Below, in pieces: positions 8,108 through 16,412 of a DNA stretch of 64,000 nucleotides (positions within the stretch are counted from its first letter, which is position 1; every line of letters begins with the position of its first letter). The DNA is from Acetobacteraceae bacterium. Lineage in GTDB: Bacteria > Pseudomonadota > Alphaproteobacteria > Acetobacterales > Acetobacteraceae. The translations under genes were made by a program, and so were the position numbers. The notes below the pieces were generated by a model that did no database searches, was not told where the DNA came from, and saw only the letters and a program-made list of their open reading frames with translations. Where the stretch lies: positions 1 through 64,000 of the forward strand of contig JAMXLO010000051.1 in the NCBI GenBank assembly GCA_024280945.1. Direction: 5' to 3'.

Positions 8108-9014
8108 ACGCGGCTGTCGCATTGCGTGGATTGTAGTCGTCGAATAGCTGCCATCGGTTTCGCTCCGAGTTCGCGATGTTGCCGATCGCACGCTCGAGCG
8201 GTGTGCCCGCAGCTATTTCACGACGCGCGTCCTGTGCCAGAACGGTGAGGTAACGTCGCTCGTCATTGAGCGCCAGCGGCCAACGAACAACCTCGCGGCC
8301 ATGACCTGGCACCACGACACGGGCGGGCAGTTTCTCCAGGCGCTGGATCACGGACAGCCATCCGGTGACGCTTCCGTCCATGACCGGAACGTGTTGCAGG
8401 AACACCAGATCGCCGGCGAACAGCACGCCGGTGGTCTCGTCCAATACTGTCAGATCGCAGTCGGTATGAGCAGCGGGCGACCAGGCAATGAGCCGCAGTG
8501 GCCGTCCGCCCAGATCAAGCCGCCTTTCGCCGTCCACGAGCAGGGTCGGCCCAATGATCCTGACCGCGTCGATCTCCGCCGCGCCAAGCTGCTCACGATA
8601 CGAATGCAGATAATATGCACCACGCCTGGCGAGTTCGATCGGCAGATTGTGGTGCCCAACAAACGTAGCATCCGGTGGTATCGCGGCGTTTCCGAAGAGG
8701 TGATCCGGATGATTATGCGTGTTGATCACGTAGCGAATCGGCTTGGTCGTGAGGCCGCGCACAGCCGCGACGAGACGTTCCCCGACACTGACGCTGCCTC
8801 CGGTATCAACGACGGCAACAGCGTCGTTGCCAATGATGATCCCCAGGTTGGCGATGTCGCCAGCGTTCTCGGGCGTGGTCAGCGCGACCTGGCCAAGATG
8901 CACGTAATCGCCATCAGCGACCTGCTGAATACCGAATGGCGGGAACGTGGCAGCGTCAGCCAGTGGGAAGCTGAGGATCAGAATGGCTTGTGCCAGCGCT
9001 CCGAGTCTGTTCAT
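8085..9014 (-). CDS. Quinoprotein relay system zinc metallohydrolase (MBL fold)
   Basis: Predicted periplasmic metallo-beta-lactamase-fold hydrolase, 309 residues, with an N-terminal export signal ([18 protein letters not shown]). Zinc motifs are intact: [11 protein letters not shown] (HxHxDH), [18 protein letters not shown] and VPGHGREV. It resembles the SoxH-like proteins that co-occur with SoxYZ-like carriers and PQQ-dependent dehydrogenases. The likely partner is the carrier at 3940-4767; the reaction is unproven. Its start faces xoxF across about 280 nt, a probable divergent control region. Confidence 0.82.
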   Translation of the reverse strand: MNRLGALAQAILILSFPLADAATFPPFGIQQVADGDYVHLGQVALTTPENAGDIANLGIIIGNDAVAVVDTGGSVSVGERLVAAVRGLTTKPIRYVINTHNHPDHLFGNAAIPPDATFVGHHNLPIELARRGAYYLHSYREQLGAAEIDAVRIIGPTLLVDGERRLDLGGRPLRLIAWSPAAHTDCDLTVLDETTGVLFAGDLVFLQHVPVMDGSVTGWLSVIQRLEKLPARVVVPGHGREVVRWPLALNDERRYLTVLAQDARREIAAGTPLERAIGNIANSERNRWQLFDDYNPRNATAAFSELEWQ

Positions 9015-9293
9015 TCCATTCGCTCCTGACCTGCCGGACCCGTCAAGGTATTCACGTGGCCGTGACTTGCTACCTTTCGTACATAGAATAAGGATACCTT
9101 TGTTTCCGGCACTTTAGGCGGACGCCCGAGGTTGGGTAGGGCGTTCACCACGGCGAGAACGCCAAGCATTGGCTGCACGGACATCACCGGCCTTCCTGGC
9201 CTCCTGTGGTGCCGGAAATGCGCGTCCCAACTGTACAATTGCATCACGGCGGCCGCGGTAACCCGCTGTGAGTTAGATCAATGGGAGGAATCA
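9015..9293. promoter_or_regulatory. Divergent intergenic region upstream of xoxF
   Basis: 279 nt between the metallo-hydrolase (leftward) and xoxF (rightward). It must carry the promoter(s) of xoxF. An AT-richer stretch lies at about 9066-9106, but I cannot pick out a convincing -35/-10 pair. The xoxF ribosome site GGGAGGA is at 9283-9289. Confidence 0.4.
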
Positions 9294-11117
9294 ATGCCAA
9301 GAGTCTCGGCAGCCACTCTGCTGACGGCAGCGACGCTACTGTCGTCGCCATTCGTGTTCGGCACCGCCTACGCGCAAAACGGCGACCTCGTGCAGATGCA
9401 GTCGAACTCGGCGAACGTCGTGATGCCAACCATCACTTACGATAACCAGCGCTATTCCAAGCTTAACAAGATCAACACGCACAACGTGGGGAAGCTGCAG
9501 GTCGCTTGGACGTTCTCCACAGGTGTGCTGCGCGGACATGAGGGTGCGCCACTCGTGATCGGCGACGTCATGTACGTCCATGCGCCATTCCCCAACACGG
9601 TGTTCGCACTCGACCTTAGTCATGATGGCAAGATCCTGTGGAAATATGAACCGAAACAGGACCCGAACGTCATTCCGGTGATGTGCTGTGACACGGTCAA
9701 TCGTGGCCTTGCCTACGCGGATGGCAAACTATTCCTGCATCAGGCCGATACGGCACTGGTGGCACTGGATGCGAAGACCGGCAAGGTGGTGTGGTCGGTT
9801 AAGACAGGCGATCCCGGCAAAGGCGAGACAGGAACCAGTGCGCCGATGGTCGTGAAGGACAAGGTCCTGGTCGGTGTGTCAGGCGGCGAGTTCGGTGTCC
9901 GTGGCTGGGTCACCGCCTATTCAGTCAATGATGGCAAACAGATCTGGCGTGCCTATTCTGAGGGCCCGGACAGCGACTTGCTGGTTGATCCGCAGAAGAC
10001 CACCGAACTGGGCAAACCGATCGGCGCCGATTCCAGCCTGAAGAGCTGGCAGGGCGATCAGTGGAAAATTGGCGGAGGCGATACCTGGGGGTGGTACTCC
10101 TATGATCCGAAACTGAACCTGATCTATTACGGGACTGGCAATCCGTCCACTTGGAATCCCAAGCAGCGGCCCGGCGATAACAAGTGGTCGATGGCAATCT
10201 TTGCACGGGATGCCGATACGGGGATGGCCAAGTGGGTCTATCAGATGACGCCGCACGATCAGTGGGATTACGATGGCGTCAATGAGATGATCCTGGCGGA
10301 TCAGGAAATCGGCGGCCGCATGGTGCCGACACTCGTTCACTTCGACCGCAATGGGCTTGGATACACGTTGAACCGTGCAACCGGCGAACTGTTGGTCGCA
10401 CAGAAATACGATCCGGCCGTGAACTGGACGACCGGCGTTGACATGAACAAGAACAGCCAGAACTACGGTCGGCCGAGTGTCGTCGCGAAGTACGCTCCGG
10501 GAGAGCAAGGCGAAGACGTTAATACGCAGGGTATCTGCCCGGCGGCGTTAGGCACGAAGGATGAGCAACCGGCAGCCTACTCGCCGGAGACCAAGCTGTT
10601 CTACGTGCCGACCAATCACGTTTGCATGGACTACGAGCCGTTCCGTGTCTCCTACACAGCAGGCCAGCCGTATGTCGGCGCAACGCTATCGATGTACCCA
10701 CCGTCCGGGCAGACCAATATGGGCAACTTCATTGCCTGGGATGCCACCAAGGGGAAGATTGTGTGGTCTAATCCAGAGCAGTTCTCGGTGTGGTCTGGCG
10801 CGCTGGCGACTGCAGGTGGTGTTGTATTCTACGGAACACTCGAAGGCTACCTGAAGGCGGTGGACGCCAAGACAGGCAAGGAGCTGTACAAATTCAAAAC
10901 CCCTTCCGGTATTATCGGCAACGTGATTACCTACGAACACCGTGGGAAGCAGTACGTCGCCGTACTGTCGGGTGTTGGCGGGTGGGCCGGCATTGGCCTC
11001 GCGGCAGGGCTGACCGATCCACATGCCGGCCTTGGCGCGGTCGGTGGCTACGCAGCGCTGAATAACTACACGGCACTGGGTGGAACGTTGACGGTATTTA
11101 CGCTTCCCTCGAGCTGA
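9294..11117 (+). CDS. xoxF: Lanthanide-type PQQ-dependent methanol dehydrogenase XoxF
   Basis: Periplasmic quinoprotein alcohol dehydrogenase, 607 residues, oxidising methanol to formaldehyde (possibly formate) with electrons passed to cytochrome XoxG. The start at 9294 is set by a GGGAGGA ribosome site and a clean signal peptide ending near TAYAQ. The vicinal disulfide that caps PQQ is Cys131-Cys132 in VMCCDT, and the PQQ-stacking GGGDTWGW motif is at 260-267. The catalytic Asp is Asp325 in [10 protein letters not shown], and Asp327 two residues on is the extra metal ligand that separates lanthanide XoxF enzymes from calcium MxaF (Ala there). Tryptophan-docking propeller repeats such as [13 protein letters not shown] are present. 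No mxaF or mxaI is in the window. Confidence 0.96.
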   Translation: MPRVSAATLLTAATLLSSPFVFGTAYAQNGDLVQMQSNSANVVMPTITYDNQRYSKLNKINTHNVGKLQVAWTFSTGVLRGHEGAPLVIGDVMYVHAPFPNTVFALDLSHDGKILWKYEPKQDPNVIPVMCCDTVNRGLAYADGKLFLHQADTALVALDAKTGKVVWSVKTGDPGKGETGTSAPMVVKDKVLVGVSGGEFGVRGWVTAYSVNDGKQIWRAYSEGPDSDLLVDPQKTTELGKPIGADSSLKSWQGDQWKIGGGDTWGWYSYDPKLNLIYYGTGNPSTWNPKQRPGDNKWSMAIFARDADTGMAKWVYQMTPHDQWDYDGVNEMILADQEIGGRMVPTLVHFDRNGLGYTLNRATGELLVAQKYDPAVNWTTGVDMNKNSQNYGRPSVVAKYAPGEQGEDVNTQGICPAALGTKDEQPAAYSPETKLFYVPTNHVCMDYEPFRVSYTAGQPYVGATLSMYPPSGQTNMGNFIAWDATKGKIVWSNPEQFSVWSGALATAGGVVFYGTLEGYLKAVDAKTGKELYKFKTPSGIIGNVITYEHRGKQYVAVLSGVGGWAGIGLAAGLTDPHAGLGAVGGYAALNNYTALGGTLTVFTLPSS

Positions 11118-11131
11118 TTACCGTATATCAA

Positions 11132-11161
11132 CTGACTGGCCTCCTTCCGAGAGCCAGTCAG
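11132..11161 (+). terminator. Stem-loop just after xoxF
   Basis: A 9-bp perfect stem (CTGACTGGC at 11132-11140, GCCAGTCAG at 11153-11161) with a 12-nt loop, starting 14 nt after the xoxF stop. There is no T tract, so it may attenuate or protect the xoxF transcript rather than fully terminate it. It could help keep xoxF mRNA above that of xoxG. Confidence 0.5.
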
Positions 11162-11178
11162 TGGAAATACAAGATTGC

Positions 11179-11194
11179 GTTGATCATGATCAAC
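11179..11194. promoter_or_regulatory. 16-bp perfect palindrome upstream of xoxG
   Basis: GTTGATCATGATCAAC is a perfect 16-bp palindrome, about 80 nt before xoxG. A dimeric regulator could bind it. It lies between two stem-loops, so it may instead be part of the same structured intergenic RNA. Confidence 0.35.
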
Positions 11195-11209
11195 CCAACT
11201 CGACTGAGC

Positions 11210-11235
11210 CATGGCCGGCCATCACGCCGGCCATG
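11210..11235 (+). promoter_or_regulatory. Stem-loop before xoxG
   Basis: A 10-bp perfect stem (CATGGCCGGC at 11210-11219, GCCGGCCATG at 11226-11235) with a 6-nt loop, 25 nt before the xoxG start. It is not followed by T residues. It may be an mRNA processing or stability element. Confidence 0.45.
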
Positions 11236-11260
11236 TGTTGTGCTAAGGCCATAGACTTGA

Positions 11261-11800
11261 GTGCCAGCAGGGGCTGAAATCTTGAAAAAGATCGTTTTTG
11301 CCGCCGCCGCGGCGGTGATGATCATTGCGTCCGCTGGGGCGTCCGCTGCCACCGACGGATCAGGCGATCCAACCGCCGTCAAGTCCGATGACGGTAAATG
11401 GAGCGACAAAGATGGGACGCCCACTTTCAAAATCGAACCGGACGGTACGGTGGACTGGTATACTTATGTGGGGTTCAATCGCTACTCATCGGAATGCCTG
11501 CGGTGCCACGGTCCTGACGGGATGGGTTCGACCTATGCACCGGCGCTCATGGAATCGATGAAGCGCCTCAGTTACACTGATTTTTATGCTGTCGTCGCAG
11601 GCGGCAAGCAGAATGTGTCGGCTTCCCAGGAGCTGGTCATGCCAGCCAACGGCGAGAACAAGAACGTCATGTGCTATATCGATGCCATCTATATCTATCT
11701 GCGAGCGCGCGCCGATGGCGCGATTGGACGGGGGCGTCCGGAAAAGCGCGCAGCCAAGCCGGGAGCGTACACCAAGGCAGAGGATGAGTGCATGGGCTGA
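11261..11800 (+). CDS. xoxG: XoxG-type cytochrome c, electron acceptor of XoxF
   Basis: Periplasmic c-type cytochrome, 179 residues from a GTG start; an in-frame TTG at 11282 is a second candidate. It has a signal peptide (KKIVFAAAAAVMIIASAGASA). One haem site, CLRCH (Cys79, Cys82, His83), follows a long acidic N-terminal extension typical of MoxG/XoxG. The downstream stretch LVMPANGENKNVMCYIDAIYIYL supplies the probable Met ligand and the conserved C-terminal helix. Directly after xoxF and before xoxJ, as in known xoxFGJ loci. Confidence 0.92.
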   Translation: MPAGAEILKKIVFAAAAAVMIIASAGASAATDGSGDPTAVKSDDGKWSDKDGTPTFKIEPDGTVDWYTYVGFNRYSSECLRCHGPDGMGSTYAPALMESMKRLSYTDFYAVVAGGKQNVSASQELVMPANGENKNVMCYIDAIYIYLRARADGAIGRGRPEKRAAKPGAYTKAEDECMG

Positions 11801-11816
11801 CGCAAGGCAGAGCCAT

Positions 11817-12644
11817 ATGCGTATTGCCACTGCTGCCTTTGGTGTCCTGTTACTGACGTGCGGTTTGGCTCGGGCGCAGGCGCCGGGGCTTGGCTCTTCA
11901 TCCGAGCTGGTCGACCCGAAGACATTCAGAGTCTGCGCCGATCCACATAACCTGCCGTTTTCAGACGAAGCTGGTGAGGGTTTTGAGAACAAGCTGGCTG
12001 AGTTGTTCGCCCACAAACTGGGGCAGCCGACCAGCTATACTTACTTTCCTCAGGTCATCGGGTTCGTCCGCAACACGCTGAACGCCCTGCGTTGCGATGT
12101 TATCATCGGTGTCGCTGTCGGCGACGATCTTGTGCAGACCACGAACCCCTATTACCGCACCACCTATGCCCTGGTGTTCCGCTCCGACAGTGGTCTCGAT
12201 TCGGTCCAGTCCTTGGAAGATCCCCGGTTAAAAGGGAAACACATCGGCGTTGTGGCCGGCACGCCGCCAGCCACCGTTCTGGTTGGGCAGGGCCTGATGG
12301 CCCTGGCTCGGCCCTATGCACTGACGGTGGATACACGTGTCGATTCGCCAACACGAACGATGGTGCATGACATCGCGACCGGCGCGATCGACGCGGGCGT
12401 GCTGTGGGGTCCCATTGCCGGCTATTACGCTCAGCGCGAAACGCCGCGCCTGCTCGTGACGCCCTTGGTGAGAGAGCAGGAACGGATGGACTTCCGTATC
12501 GCCATGGGTGTGCGTCGCAGCGACCAGGATTGGAAGCGCCGGCTGAACCGCCTCATCATCGACAATCAGACGGAAATCGATCATATCTTGCGAGACTACG
12601 GGGTCCCACTGCTGGACGAGCAAGGCCACCTGAAAACGCCATGA
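11817..12644 (+). CDS. xoxJ: XoxJ/MoxJ-type periplasmic binding protein
   Basis: Quinoprotein dehydrogenase-associated substrate-binding-like protein, 275 residues, without its own ABC transporter; XoxJ/MxaJ proteins are thought to help mature or activate the dehydrogenase. The start at 11817 gives a good signal peptide (RIATAAFGVLLLTCGLARAQA); an upstream ATG at 11784 would overlap xoxG. Family signals are RVCADPHNLPFSDEAGEGFENKLAEL and YYRTTYALVFR. The stop overlaps the next start as ATGA. Confidence 0.9.
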   Translation: MRIATAAFGVLLLTCGLARAQAPGLGSSSELVDPKTFRVCADPHNLPFSDEAGEGFENKLAELFAHKLGQPTSYTYFPQVIGFVRNTLNALRCDVIIGVAVGDDLVQTTNPYYRTTYALVFRSDSGLDSVQSLEDPRLKGKHIGVVAGTPPATVLVGQGLMALARPYALTVDTRVDSPTRTMVHDIATGAIDAGVLWGPIAGYYAQRETPRLLVTPLVREQERMDFRIAMGVRRSDQDWKRRLNRLIIDNQTEIDHILRDYGVPLLDEQGHLKTP

Positions 12645-13210
12645 GACAGGTGGCGCGTCGCTGCATAGCGACCTTCAGCATTCTGATACTGGCTGGCGCC
12701 GCAGCGACTGACGCCCCGCCCCCGGAGCCCGCAGGCTACCGCATGGATGACTATCGTGCGCCGACACCGGCGACGCTGCAAGGTGCGGCTGTCCTTTCCA
12801 CAGAACAGGCGCTGGCGCTTTGGCAGCACGGAGACGCAGCGTTCATCGATGTTCTGCCGCAAGTTCCGCGTCCCGCCGGTTTGCCCGCCTCGACAATCTG
12901 GCGAGAGAAGCCACGTATGGACCTACCGGGCAGTCTCTGGCTGCCCGACACCGGCTATGGCGAATTGGCTCCGGTGATGGAGGACTACTTCGAGCGCGGG
13001 CTCGCCTCGGCGAGTAACGGCAATCGCGATCGCGTGCTGGTGTTCTATTGCCTCGCCAACTGCTGGATGTCCTGGAACGCAGCAAAACGCGCCATCGCAC
13101 TCGGCTATGCACATGTTGCGTGGTATCCGGACGGCACCGACGGATGGGCCGCAGATCATCTGCCGCTTGAGCTGCGCACACCCCTGCCCCGTCCGCAAGC
13201 CAGCGAATGA
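12641..13210 (+). CDS. PQQ-dependent catabolism-associated CXXCW-type protein (rhodanese-like)
   Basis: Predicted periplasmic rhodanese-like protein, 189 residues, with a short N-terminal hydrophobic segment (RRCIATFSILILAGAAA). The family motif appears as YCLANCWMSWNAAKRA: Cys137, Cys141 and Trp142, so the spacing here is CxxxCW. In rhodanese folds the first Cys sits in the active loop and could carry a persulfide. It is translationally coupled to xoxJ. Together with the SoxYZ-like carrier and the metallo-hydrolase it hints at thiol or sulfur chemistry serving the quinoprotein system. Confidence 0.85.
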   Translation: MRQVARRCIATFSILILAGAAATDAPPPEPAGYRMDDYRAPTPATLQGAAVLSTEQALALWQHGDAAFIDVLPQVPRPAGLPASTIWREKPRMDLPGSLWLPDTGYGELAPVMEDYFERGLASASNGNRDRVLVFYCLANCWMSWNAAKRAIALGYAHVAWYPDGTDGWAADHLPLELRTPLPRPQASE

Positions 13211-13220
13211 AGCGTGCCTT

Positions 13221-13823
13221 TTATTCCAGTGCCTCCTGTATGCTGCGCGCAATAGCGAATACTCTCTGCTCGATCTTGCTCGGGACCTCGCACGAATAAC
13301 TCAGCGCCTGCCGCCGGTCCTGAAACACCTGCGCTTCCCAGGTTACCCGCTGCACCATCTGGTTGACCTCGCCCGCGTCGGACGCGGGATCGGCCTGCAT
13401 GACCCGCAGCTTCTCCGTGTCCTCCCGCAACGTCGCCGCAAGTTCCTTCTGGCGCGCGCCGAACCTATCCAGCCCGTCGATGACGCTGCTGCGTTCTGAA
13501 TCGAGCAAATCGAAGACAGCGGACAACGCCAGCAGCAACTTGGTCGCTTTTTGATCGCCTGCCTGCACGGCAAATGCTCGGATTTTTGCCTGCGCCTGAT
13601 CGAGCGGCACGCGCCGCTGTGCCAGGTCCTGGACCAGGTCCGACAGCTGGGGGTCCTCCCGCCAGTCGCCGTGCAGTCCATCCAATGCGGGTCCTGACCA
13701 GACGGCTGCCAACGACAGATGCGTGATCTTGATCTGCTGGCAGGGCCAATCTGGATCGCGCGGCCCGGGTGCGGCAGCCGCCAGCAGCACACCTGCCTGG
13801 AACAACAGAACCTGGCGCTTCAT
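13221..13823 (-). CDS. Hypothetical periplasmic helical protein in the PQQ-associated ABC operon
   Basis: 200 residues with a short export signal (KRQVLLFQAGVLLAAAA). Early in the mature chain are a Cys and a conserved-looking block (WPCQQIKITHLSLAAVWSGP), followed by long charged helices (residues about 65-195) that could form a coiled coil or helical bundle. It overlaps the ABC-2 permease gene by 4 nt and is the last gene of the minus-strand operon. A protein of this size and position is common in PQQ-linked ABC clusters; its role is unknown. Confidence 0.75.
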   Translation of the reverse strand: MKRQVLLFQAGVLLAAAAPGPRDPDWPCQQIKITHLSLAAVWSGPALDGLHGDWREDPQLSDLVQDLAQRRVPLDQAQAKIRAFAVQAGDQKATKLLLALSAVFDLLDSERSSVIDGLDRFGARQKELAATLREDTEKLRVMQADPASDAGEVNQMVQRVTWEAQVFQDRRQALSYSCEVPSKIEQRVFAIARSIQEALE

Positions 13824-14662
13824 CCACCGCCCCCGCCGCGACGAGCGATTAGGCCTCGCGCCGGGTCATAGGCGATGATCGCACCGGTCGTAAACACAGT
13901 CGTCATGACGACGACCACAGCCAGAGAAAGCCTGTCGATCTCAATATAAAGAGCAAAGCGGATCAGCTCGACAGCGTACGTAAACGGATTGAGCCAGCAG
14001 ATGGTGTAGACCACCGGACTGGACTGCTGCACGAGCCACAGCGGATACAGCGCGGACGAGGCGAAGAACATGGGAAAGATCACGAAGTTCATCACCCCCG
14101 CAAAATTTTCGAGCTGCCTGATGGCTGAAGAGAGCAGCATGCCCAACGAACCAAGCATCATACCCGACAGCGCCAGTGCGGGGAGCACCGACACATAGCC
14201 CCAGAGTGGTGGCTCGATCCCCCACAACCAGGCTATGAACAGATAGGCATAGACCTGCAGGATCGAGACGACCGTGCTGGCTAGCAGCTTGCTGGTCAGC
14301 AGATACCAGCGAGGGAATGGACTGACCAACAGCATGCGCATGTTGCCCATCTCACGGTCGTAAACCATCGAAAGCGACGACTGCATGCCGTTGAACAGCT
14401 GGATCATTGCGATCAGTCCCGGCGTGACGTAAACCTCATATAGGACATAGGTCTGATAAGGCGGAATGATCGAGACGCCGAGGATCTGACGAAAGCCGGC
14501 GGCGAAGATGAATAGCCACACCAGCGGCCGCACCAGCGCCGAGATGAACCGTTCGCGTTGGTGGACGAAGCGCAGCGCTTCGCGCCACGCGATGCCACGC
14601 AGGCAGATCAGGTATTGCAGCGGCCCGAAGCCGTCGCGCCCGATGGCTTGGGGGACGCTCAT
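13820..14662 (-). CDS. ABC-2 type permease of the PQQ-associated ABC system
   Basis: Inner-membrane permease, 280 residues, six hydrophobic spans (for example VRPLVWLFIFAAGF, VVSILQVYAYLFIAWLWGI, and VVVVMTTVFTTGAIIAY). It belongs to the ABC-2 group seen as the PedC/LutF-like component near PQQ-dependent alcohol dehydrogenases. Its start overlaps the ATPase stop by 4 nt. ABC-2 permeases are usually exporters, yet the related systems have been implicated in lanthanide uptake, so direction is unclear. Confidence 0.88.
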   Translation of the reverse strand: MSVPQAIGRDGFGPLQYLICLRGIAWREALRFVHQRERFISALVRPLVWLFIFAAGFRQILGVSIIPPYQTYVLYEVYVTPGLIAMIQLFNGMQSSLSMVYDREMGNMRMLLVSPFPRWYLLTSKLLASTVVSILQVYAYLFIAWLWGIEPPLWGYVSVLPALALSGMMLGSLGMLLSSAIRQLENFAGVMNFVIFPMFFASSALYPLWLVQQSSPVVYTICWLNPFTYAVELIRFALYIEIDRLSLAVVVVMTTVFTTGAIIAYDPARGLIARRGGGGG

Positions 14663-15453
14663 TCCGATCCCTCCGACGCGGTGCCGGTCAATGCAATGAA
14701 CGCGCTGCGCATATCCGCGGCTCCGACCGACGCGACCACTTCGGACACATCGCCGGCCGCAAGTACCTGTCCGCGGTGCAGCACCACGACCGCGTCCTCA
14801 TCGGCCACTTCGTCCAGCAGGTGAGTGGCCCACAAAACGGCAACACCACGTTCCCGCACAAGCCAGCGCACGTGGCGCAGAATTGTGGAGCGCGAGGCGA
14901 CATCAAGGCCGACCGTTGGCTCATCCAGCACCAGCACACGTGGCCGATGCAATAGGGCGCGGGCGATCTCCACCCGCCGCATTTGACCGCCCGATAGGTT
15001 CCGCACGGCGTCCCGCGCACGGTCGAGCAGCTCAATTTCCGCCAAACCTGCACGGGCACGCTGGCGTGCCTCGCGGCTGCCGATGCCATGCAGCGCCGCA
15101 TGATAAAGCAGATTCTCCATTACCGAGATGTCGAGATCAAGCGTGCGCGCCTGGAACACCACGCCGAGCAGCCGTAACGCCTGGCCGGGCTCGCGCGATA
15201 CGGGGTGACCGAGCACCTCGATAGAGCCATGTCTTGTGTCGTAGAGCCTTGTGATCAATGAAAACAATGTGGTTTTCCCGGCGCCATTCAGTCCCAGCAA
15301 GGCCGTGAAGCGTGACTGCGGCACGCGCAGGCTCACGTCCCGCAGTGCCTGGCGAGGGCCATACGCGTGACTGACATTGTGCACAGCGAGCGCATCGATG
15401 CGTAGCCCCGCATCGAGGGCACTACGCTGCGCCAAATCGGCTGTGGCGCTCAT
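14659..15453 (-). CDS. ABC transporter ATP-binding protein of the PQQ-associated system
   Basis: Cytoplasmic ATPase, 264 residues. Walker A is GLNGAGKTT, the signature is LSGGQMRRV, Walker B is VLVLDEPTVGLD and the H-loop is VLWATHLLDE. It pairs with the ABC-2 permease and overlaps both neighbours by 4 nt. Family and gene order match the ATPases of PQQ-linked lut/ped loci. Confidence 0.9.
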   Translation of the reverse strand: MSATADLAQRSALDAGLRIDALAVHNVSHAYGPRQALRDVSLRVPQSRFTALLGLNGAGKTTLFSLITRLYDTRHGSIEVLGHPVSREPGQALRLLGVVFQARTLDLDISVMENLLYHAALHGIGSREARQRARAGLAEIELLDRARDAVRNLSGGQMRRVEIARALLHRPRVLVLDEPTVGLDVASRSTILRHVRWLVRERGVAVLWATHLLDEVADEDAVVVLHRGQVLAAGDVSEVVASVGAADMRSAFIALTGTASEGSE

Positions 15454-16412
15454 TTCGGCGACACGACCACGCCCCAGGGCAGTCGACCGACCTGGATGGA
15501 TTTCACCACATCAAGATTTGCAACATCAATCACCGATATGTCGTTGGAGAGCCCGTTGGTGGTCAGCAGGTACTTCTGATCCGGCGTGAAGGCCATTTGC
15601 CACACACGCTGGCCAACCAGCAGCAACTTCTTGACCTTGTAGGTGTCCGTGTCGATCACAGCGATGCGGTTCGCCGGTCCCAGTGCCACGAATGCCGTCG
15701 AGTCATCGGCTGTAAAGCGGATCCCAACAGGTTGGATTGCCTCCGCCCGCAACCCCTGCACCTGGAAGGCTATCTTGTGTGTAACCACGTGTTTCACTGG
15801 GTCGATCACGCTGACCGTGCCGCCAAGTTCCGATGAAACCCAGACCTCGGATCCATCGTGTTTGAACACGGCGACACGCGGACGCGCATCTACCAGCACA
15901 GCAGCCGCCAACTTCCGCGTCCGGTAGTCGAGGAAGTGCGCCATGTTGGTGGTCTCGGATGTATTCACAATGGTTTGGCCATCGGGGCTGACCGCCATCC
16001 CCTCGGGCTCGACACCGGTAGGTACCTGCGCGAGCACCTTGCGGGTCGGAATGTCAATCACTGTGATCATGTTGTCATCTTCGTTCGAGACGTAGAGCGG
16101 ATTGCCGGAGACGTGCAGGGCAAAAGTTTCTGGATCGGGACCCGACGGCAAATCACCAACGATGCGCAACGTGGCCGCATCGATGATCTGAATCGTGTCG
16201 TCGTCGCTCGCGCAGACCAAAATCTGGCTGCCATCCTTGGTCATGGTGATGCCACGCGGCCGCTGTCCGACTGGCAACGTCTTCACCGTCTTCATCTGAT
16301 CCAGATCGACCACGCTGATCGTATTATCGCGCTCGTTCGTCACATAGGCCGTATAGGCCAATGCCGTAACTGGGGCGACAGCCAGCCAGAGGCCAAATGC
16401 TGCCCATTTCAT
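15450..16412 (-). CDS. PQQ-dependent catabolism-associated YVTN beta-propeller protein
   Basis: Predicted periplasmic seven-bladed propeller, 320 residues. The start at 16412 gives a signal peptide (MKWAAFGLWLAVAPVTALA) and overlaps the upstream gene as ATGA. Repeats of the YVTN type are clear: TAYVTNERDNTISVVDL, LYVSNEDDNMITVIDI, VWVSSELGGTVSVIDP, and LLTTNGLSNDISVIDV. Such propellers are constant partners of the PQQ-linked ABC system and may bind its solute or a chelated metal. Confidence 0.9.
   Translation of the reverse strand: MKWAAFGLWLAVAPVTALAYTAYVTNERDNTISVVDLDQMKTVKTLPVGQRPRGITMTKDGSQILVCASDDDTIQIIDAATLRIVGDLPSGPDPETFALHVSGNPLYVSNEDDNMITVIDIPTRKVLAQVPTGVEPEGMAVSPDGQTIVNTSETTNMAHFLDYRTRKLAAAVLVDARPRVAVFKHDGSEVWVSSELGGTVSVIDPVKHVVTHKIAFQVQGLRAEAIQPVGIRFTADDSTAFVALGPANRIAVIDTDTYKVKKLLLVGQRVWQMAFTPDQKYLLTTNGLSNDISVIDVANLDVVKSIQVGRLPWGVVVSPK

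Noticed and set aside
9060-9110. Possible sigma70 promoter of xoxF
   Set aside because: TTGCTA and TAGAAT are only 11 nt apart, too close for a normal promoter.
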